Source of the DNA: Sinonovacula constricta
Taxonomy: Eukaryota; Mollusca; Bivalvia; Cardiida; Solecurtidae
Length of the DNA: 64,000 nt
Direction: 5' to 3'
Assembly: GCA_007844125.1 (NCBI GenBank)
Contig: CM017563.1
Location: 33,165,840-33,229,839 of the forward strand
The translations under genes and the position numbers were made by a program. Within the stretch, counting starts at the first letter, position 1; every line of letters starts with the position of its first letter. A model generated the notes under the pieces. The model was not told where the DNA came from. It was given only the letters and a program-made list of their open reading frames with translations, and did no database searches. Below, in pieces: positions 1-7,200 of the stretch.

Positions 1-241
1 AACATAAATTCAAATACACATGGCAATAACAAATAACTAATATAACATTAGATAACTCACTGTAAATTGTAAGTGATCGCAATTAGTAATAAAACATTAA
101 TGCAACAAACATGAACATTAAAATTTCATCTCTGCACAGTATATATCATTGTTAGACACATACATAATCCAGCATATGAGAAGCTTAACATATAATAGGT
201 ACTGAAATGCTGATTCAGCAAATAATCTAGAAAATGAAAAC

Positions 242-1092
242 ATGGGTCCTGGGGATGCATAGCTTTGAAAACAATGGGTCTCATGTCAAAATGTATTGGT
301 CCCACATTTTTTCTGTTAGTTTTAACCTTTTCACTATCAAGCTCTATATGCAGCTATATACTGAGGGTAAATAAGGTAAAATAAGGTAAAATTGGCATAG
401 ATCATATGTAACTCATCAAAACTTTTACTTGTCTAAACTACATATACTACTTAGATAGCACGGCTTGCTATGCTTTATATATGTTCTGTACTGCCATTGG
501 GGTTCGAGTATTGCACGCAAAACATCTTGTTGCATCAAACTTGCAGCACGCCTTGGACGTGATGATGCCATTTTGTTACAAATTTCAAGGGCAATAATTT
601 ACCCTAACACAGTTTGCATGACATAAATATGATGTCCTATGCTCTTCATAGTTGGTAGGTAATGAAAACCCCCCATATCATTTACTGATCAAATAGCCTT
701 GCAGTATGCCAGCATTCTTTATTACTATATAGCTGTAGTGACGGAAAAACATGTCTTATATGGTATATGGGAAGGCTATAATGTGACAGAAATTTCCGTT
801 GCTCTAGGAAGTGAAAAGATTAAATAAACTGAACATTTTTTATGCCTGCAGTAGTTGGATATATTAATAAACACAATGAAGTAATACTTGTATTTACTTG
901 TATTTTTGTGCTTTGATATTTACAAAACTTGTACAATGAGATGATTAGGAACCTTACATTGACACGCTCTAGCGTCAATGGACACTTACATTTTATCATA
1001 CAAATAACGGATCCTTGACAAAACATCCTGTGACAATGCGTCCAAGAGGATGCTTATCTTTTAAAACAAGGGGTCTATGACAAATTTTATGC
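242..1092. repeat. Pair of short dispersed-repeat fragments
   Basis: Bases about 242-302 (GGATGCATAGCTTTGAAAAC then AATGGGTCTCATGTC) and about 1034-1092 (GGATGCTTATCTTTTAAAAC then AAGGGGTCTATGAC) are diverged copies of one sequence in the same orientation. I cannot assign the parent element. The rest of 1-1162 is AT-rich sequence in which I see nothing else apart from the small open frame at 425-571. Confidence 0.4.
425..571 (-). other. Short unassigned open frame, possibly a repeat-derived first exon
   Basis: A 48-codon frame starts in a fair Kozak context (ACAAAATGGCA) with MASSRPRRAASLMQQDVLRA and runs to TAA at 427-425. The region is noticeably more GC-rich than its surroundings. The next bases on its 5' side contain the complement of AAGGGCAATAA, a motif I associate with dispersed molluscan repeats. 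I do not recognise the peptide. It could be the first coding exon of a mobile-element protein or chance. It lies downstream of TRAPPC14 exon 8, probably within its next intron. Confidence 0.2.
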
Positions 1093-1162
1093 ATATAGGA
1101 TGCAGTATGCAGATGAGATTTTTCACAGGTGATTACATCTCGATTTGGCAAAAAATAATTAC

Positions 1163-1242
1163 CAAGCAGAACTGGGTTCCAGTGCAGTCGGACTGACAGG
1201 AAGTCGTGCAGCCGGTTGGTTATACTGTAACTTACAGTAAAA
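1163..1242 (-). CDS. TRAPPC14: TRAPPC14 exon 8 (residues 366-391), last visible exon
   Basis: The acceptor TTTTTGTTTCAG|TTTTAC and donor GCTTG|GTAATT bound an 80-nt exon, entry phase 2 and exit phase 1. It encodes FTVSYSITNRLHDFLSVRLH and then WNPVLL. This is the strongest residue-level match to human (ERFTVTYTLLNNLQDFLAVRLVW). The open frame continues past the donor, but that continuation has no homology and is intron. I found no later TRAPPC14 exon in bases 1-1160, so the C-terminal part is expected outside the window. Confidence 0.88.
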
Positions 1243-4200
1243 CTGAAACAAAAACAATTTTTACTTTTATTCAAAACATAATAGAACATTTTAGTATTAA
1301 TACTCAATTAACAAAGAAATACATGTACCGTAAAGTTTTATAGATAAGATGCGTTTTTTTGCCCCATATTATGATAAAAAAGTGGGGGGTGCCACTTATC
1401 CATGCGAAATAAAGTTTTCCCCTTTTTTCCCTAGACCAAAATTGACCCTTAGACTAATCTGACTGCAGAGACTATCGCCGATAGTATCAGCCATAGACAA
1501 CTGTATTGTGCTATTTTAAGGGAAAACTTACTTTGTTTTTACCTAAAGTTTGACATTTAACACAAAAAGAGACATTTAAATTCGTTTCTGCATAAAAAAC
1601 AACAATATGCAATAAACTTTTGCATAAATATCACTTCATTTTAACAAAATCGGCAAAGTTTCCTAATCCGGAAATGGTTATTGAGTTTAAGTGAAACGGG
1701 CATATTCATTGACGATGCTGTTATCATCATCTAAGTAATATGGTATTATTTAATTGATCAATTTTGATTTAAAATTTGTTTTATTTTGAATGTTAACTAC
1801 CAATAATTTTTAAGTTGAAATTAAAACCCCACTTAACAACAACAATAAAATGTGCATTGGCTATTTGTGCAGACAAATTTTAACACCTCTTTTGATGTTA
1901 ATAGATCGTTTATCATCCATAAGTAATTGTGAAATGAACATTTAAAAGACTTTAGTTGTTATTTTAATTGTCATTTGTGTGTTTGTCTCATGTATCGAGA
2001 ACTTAATTACAGGCCGAGAACTTAATTGTTTTTATAACATGCTGTCGTATGAAACAGGATGTTTTCTCATCTCTCAATTGTGTAGGGCTTGTATAGCCGC
2101 GAGAATATCCTGTCTGGCGTGTAAACGATATACAGGGGTAGAGTGTCATAACGTAACACAATACACACGGTCTTACTAGGCAAACAGTTGTGACGTATTA
2201 TTCAAGACACTTAGAGAATAATAAGCAATCGGCCCAAACACAGAATTACGGAACAATTGGAACATGTTCCCTCGAAATCAAGCGATGCGGCGACGAGGGA
2301 ATTGCTTAATGGCGACCAGATGGATTAGTGAATAGGGGATGTGTCTTGTCTTTGAGAATTTGCTTTTTTCCTTGACCCTAGACCTCGAAGAGGGGGTGCG
2401 TCTTAACTTTACGGTACTTTTTTTTCAGTAGCTTCTTGAAAATAATTTATCGGTTCATATGTGAAATAGCTCCTGTTTGTTTTTTGGGTTTATCATCCCA
2501 CCAACAGTATTTCAGTTATCTGGAGATGGTGTCCACTTGAAGCAGATATAGTGCTGCCTTCACTGTATATAGCATGCCATGAACACCTGGCACATTATCC
2601 TGACACAGTCCAACTAGTCATGGAACTACCTTTACATTTGCTTGAGCGTTTGCGAGGTAGCTATACCACTACCATTTTTAACACCTTTGGTATGTTGCGG
2701 CATAGGATTGAACCTGGGGCCTCACATACCTGGAGCAGATGCTCTACCGACTGCGCTACCAGGTCCAGTGAAATAGCTCCAGTGTCATGATGAAAGTATA
2801 CAATGTATTACAGTGTAAGCAATTTAAAATCCAGTCCCTTACTCCTGGTAAGTGTTAAATAACATTGTTTGGTGGATACAGTTCCATTTACACACTTTTT
2901 TTAATATAGGTCTCAGGTGATTTCTAGTGTTAAATGCACCCTGTTCCTCCTTACTGTTCTAACAATGCAAGTTGTATCTGATCACATGTTCCTTTACAAG
3001 CAATCAAAGAGGATTTTTCATAACAATAAGATGCATTCTGAACAAGTGATCAACAGACATTGATGCTAACAGATATCCAATGAAAACAACATTAACTTGT
3101 GTCCACATGAGAGAAGCACCTACCTCATGTCAAATGCGAAAATAGGGCACTTACATGTATGAATGAAAAAATTGACTTGCACAAGATAACAATGATAACA
3201 ATATTTACCTGTCTCCTTTCTTTAACTCTGGGTTGTCAGATACATCTGCACAGATTACAAAGAATGCCTGTCTTACTTTCAATGCAGGTACACTGCAAAA
3301 AGATAAAAAGTATGTGAAGATTTAAATCCCAATTAACAAATAGTAAATTAACAAGGATAGCAGTGGAAATTCAAGAAATCATCTTATGTCAAGAATATTG
3401 TATTGAGACTGCTTTGTTCATTTGTATTGTAATTGTTTTGTTCATTGTGGCAGATATTTTCAGAGGAGTCAGATTCTTGATGAAGTATTCGAGTAACAAA
3501 TGTACTAGGTAACAAATTTATTCAATGAAGGGTAGTGCCTGTGGAAGATATTACAGATGCTGACTTCTGACTCATTAGCCAGCAGTACCTTCTTTTTTTA
3601 CAATTTTGGTATGTCGCAACCCGGTTTCGAACGTGGAGCCCACTCTTTTGATTGCGCTACCAGGTCTGGTACAACGAAATAGTATTTATGTAACAAGGGT
3701 GTGTTTGTGTTATTGTGTCGTATTTTGTCCGCATGTTTCATGTTGTCTGTGTACATTGTTTTACCCTGTGGTGTCCTGTATATAAGTACAGTAAAAGCCT
3801 CATGGTCAGTGAGAGTGAGATGGTTTTAAACCAGTATGTCTGGTGTGTGAGTTGCTTTTACTAACAACAGATTTCCCGCCTTTCTTTACACCCTTTTCCC
3901 CTCTCCCGTTCATTTTGCCATTGAACCCCTCGCTGGAAGCATCATCACTGATCATTCAATATATATACACACTGAATCTTTTACAAGATTTATAAACTGG
4001 ATTGGTATGTTTCTACAATTATATTTACTTGAAATAATCAATTTGTATTGAATTATTAGGTATTTTCTCTACCTTATGTATTTTGTATTTTCATCTATTA
4101 TGGACTGTATGTAGTAATATATAACTGATACTAAATATTGGCTTTATAACTTTTAGGTAAAATTGTTAACCCTTTAATAAAGAACCTATATCAACCAAGA

Positions 4201-7200
4201 ACAAATGTGGTTTTTATCTCCCATTGTTCGAGAGGTTACATTTACCTATATGTAGTAAGGACAACGGGACAGTCCAGGTTGCCGCAGGTGTAGGGAATGT
4301 TCCAGCGTACATGTGTCTCCAGGGACAGCTCCTGTAACAGGCCACAGCCAGCATTAGAGAGGGACTAGTTATCAATCTGGAAACAAGCCACAGCCAGCAT
4401 TAGAGAGGGACTAGTTATCAATCTGTAAACAAGCCACAGCCAGCATTAGAGAGGGACTAGTTATCAATCTGTAAACAAGCCACAACCAGCATTAGAGAGG
4501 GACTAGTTATCAATCTGTAAACAAGCCACAGCCAGCATTAGAGAGGGACTAGTTATCAATCTGTAAACAAGCCACAGCCAGCATTAGAGAGGGACTAGTT
4601 ATCAATCTGTAAACAAGCCACAACCAGCATTAGAGAGGGACTAGTTATCAATCTGTAAACAAGCCACAACCAGCATTAGAGAGGGACTAGTTATCAATCT
4701 GTAAACAAGCCACAGCCAGCATTAGAGAGGGACTAGTTATCAATCTGTAAACAAGCCACAGCCAGCATTAGAGAGGGACTAGCTATCAATCTGTAAACAA
4801 GCCACAGCCAGCATTAGAGAGGGACTAGTTATCAATCTGTACACAAATTTCTCATTGAAATATATTTTTTAAATCCCATTTTTAATATCACATCCCTTAT
4901 AGTGCTTTTAGTGTCACACAGACCTCAATGGTTTCAGCTATACTTACTTCTTGTTCTTAGCATGATGGCCCCATGCAACCGGTCAGATTATCCACTGTCC
5001 ATATAATATAATGCACCAATATTGATCTGATCTAGAACTTACAGGAATACAATGCTTGTATTTTTATACTGACTTTAGACTATTAATTTGCACTGTGAAT
5101 GAATCAGTTAAGCTCACTGGAAAAAAAAATGAATGTGAATGAACAATATTAATTGTAGCTGCATTACTTATTGATAATTGATGTTAGGTAAGGATCAGCT
5201 TAATTTTTTAAATTTTTGTTTTTTTCTAATCTTTTCTTCATTTTTGTTGATTTGTTTTTATTACATGGCAGCAAACCAATTATTGTATTCATTGTGACAC
5301 CCAGCTTATTAATGGTGGAGGACAGCACTCAGATAAATGTCTGGGTAGAAGTACCAGAGCACTGCAAGTCAGCTGAAAGAGACCACCATCCTCACCCCAT
5401 GCATAAAGGTTTTTCGTCCTGACTGTGACTAGCACCATGCGGTGATGGTCTCAGTTGTAACAAATCATTGGTGTCAGGTTAATGTAGGTGTATAATACAG
5501 ATATGGTGTTGGTAACTTGTGTGACAAGAGCCATGGTAGGTGGACTTCAAACCTCACACATGCGTTTCCAATTAAGTTTACTGCTTACTCTTCAATTTAA
5601 AATCTGTATCTGTATTAACATGAAGCTGTCAATTAAAAATAAATGTTTTAAAATATTGAACATCCCCCCCCCCCCCCCGACTTACATCCTTGAAGCTGGT
5701 ATCAGTGAAGGAGGTGGTGTTAAGGGTATAGCAGAGGCTGTAACACTCCCCAACTGATAGGAAAACTGGTAACATTTCCCGCGGACTGCAAACCATCTTC
5801 ACCATGTTGGCATGTAATACACATACAGTCCTGGAAGATTTTGCAAGGGTTGTTACAGAAATTCATAGATTTTATTTCCTAAATGTCTTCATCAAAAACA
5901 TTTAATAACATTTTTTATGACATTTAATTTTTAATAAAACCCTTATGGCACTATTTGTTTGCCATTAGAATCTGTTAGAATGTCATCAAAATAAAAAATA
6001 AAAGTAAATAAAAATGTATTCTAGCTTTTTGTACCACTAAGCCAACTGTTAAAATATTTCTTTAAATTAATAATAATTAACTTGCATCTGGGTTTGTGTA
6101 TTTACAATGTTTGTGAAAGGTGGGAAAATATATTGCTATGACAAAATCAAAATGCATGACCACATTAGAAAATGTAATAATATACTTATGTTTAGATACC
6201 ACAAAAAACACTAAAACTGTTAATATGATAAATATGACTGTCAACTGTATTTTAACCTTAACAAGATATGTTACAGCAGTATATATTGTAGATCTTGATC
6301 GGAAAGCGCTAAGCAAGAAATTGGCAGATCTGGATCTTCAAAGTTTGTCTAAGTCTGCAATGCAATTAATAGTAAAACTCAGGAGAAGAAAAAAGAGAAA
6401 ATAGCAACAACAAAAAACACAGAAACATCCCTCATAACAACCATACTTATTATTGCCAGGTCCCATTTTCTCACTGCTACATGCTTGACTTCCAGATGAT
6501 TTAGGACATGCCTCTGGCAGAATGACACAGTCGTCCATCTTAATGTTGTAGCATGTGGTGTTCTTTACTGCAAGCAGAAAACAAGTTCATTATAGCAAGT
6601 TACATATTGTTCAGTCAAAGGGGGCGTCTGTGTTATAGTGACAGAGTCACCGATGTGTAACTTCTCTCACTGCTTAGCCTCTAAGGCATTGAGTTTGTGT
6701 CCGGTTCTTGGTGAAGGACTTAATGTGGGAAGGTCTTCCAGCTGACTTGCGGTGTACTGGTGGGACTGCCCAGACATTTGTCTGGGGTCTTCATCTACCA
6801 AAACAGCTGGACGTTGCTATTTTAATGACCATAATTGCACAATTGGTCATGCGAGGTATTTAAAAACAACAACAAAACAAATATTCAACAAAGCATCATT
6901 ACATTACACAGCAACACTGTTTAATATATAACCTCTCATTTTTACAGCCCCTAGCAACATAACAATCAGCCAAGCAAAGAGAAAAAAATGAAACCTAGGT
7001 AAGATTTTCTTAAACAAAAAAATTACCCGAGAATAAAATTTTATCATGGATACAGCAGACAAATCTTACAATGAAGTTCTGTAATGAAACATCAAAGAAT
7101 CGTCAAAAATAACAAAATACAATTCAAAGCTAAATATGCAAAATGGCAGTGCTCCAACAGTTTATAGCATTTTAAAAGAAAATACCCGTTTTTTAAATTC

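Noticed and set aside
4332..4845. CRISPR-like array of direct repeats
   Set aside because: The 46-bp units are contiguous with no unique spacers, and the context is a eukaryotic intron.
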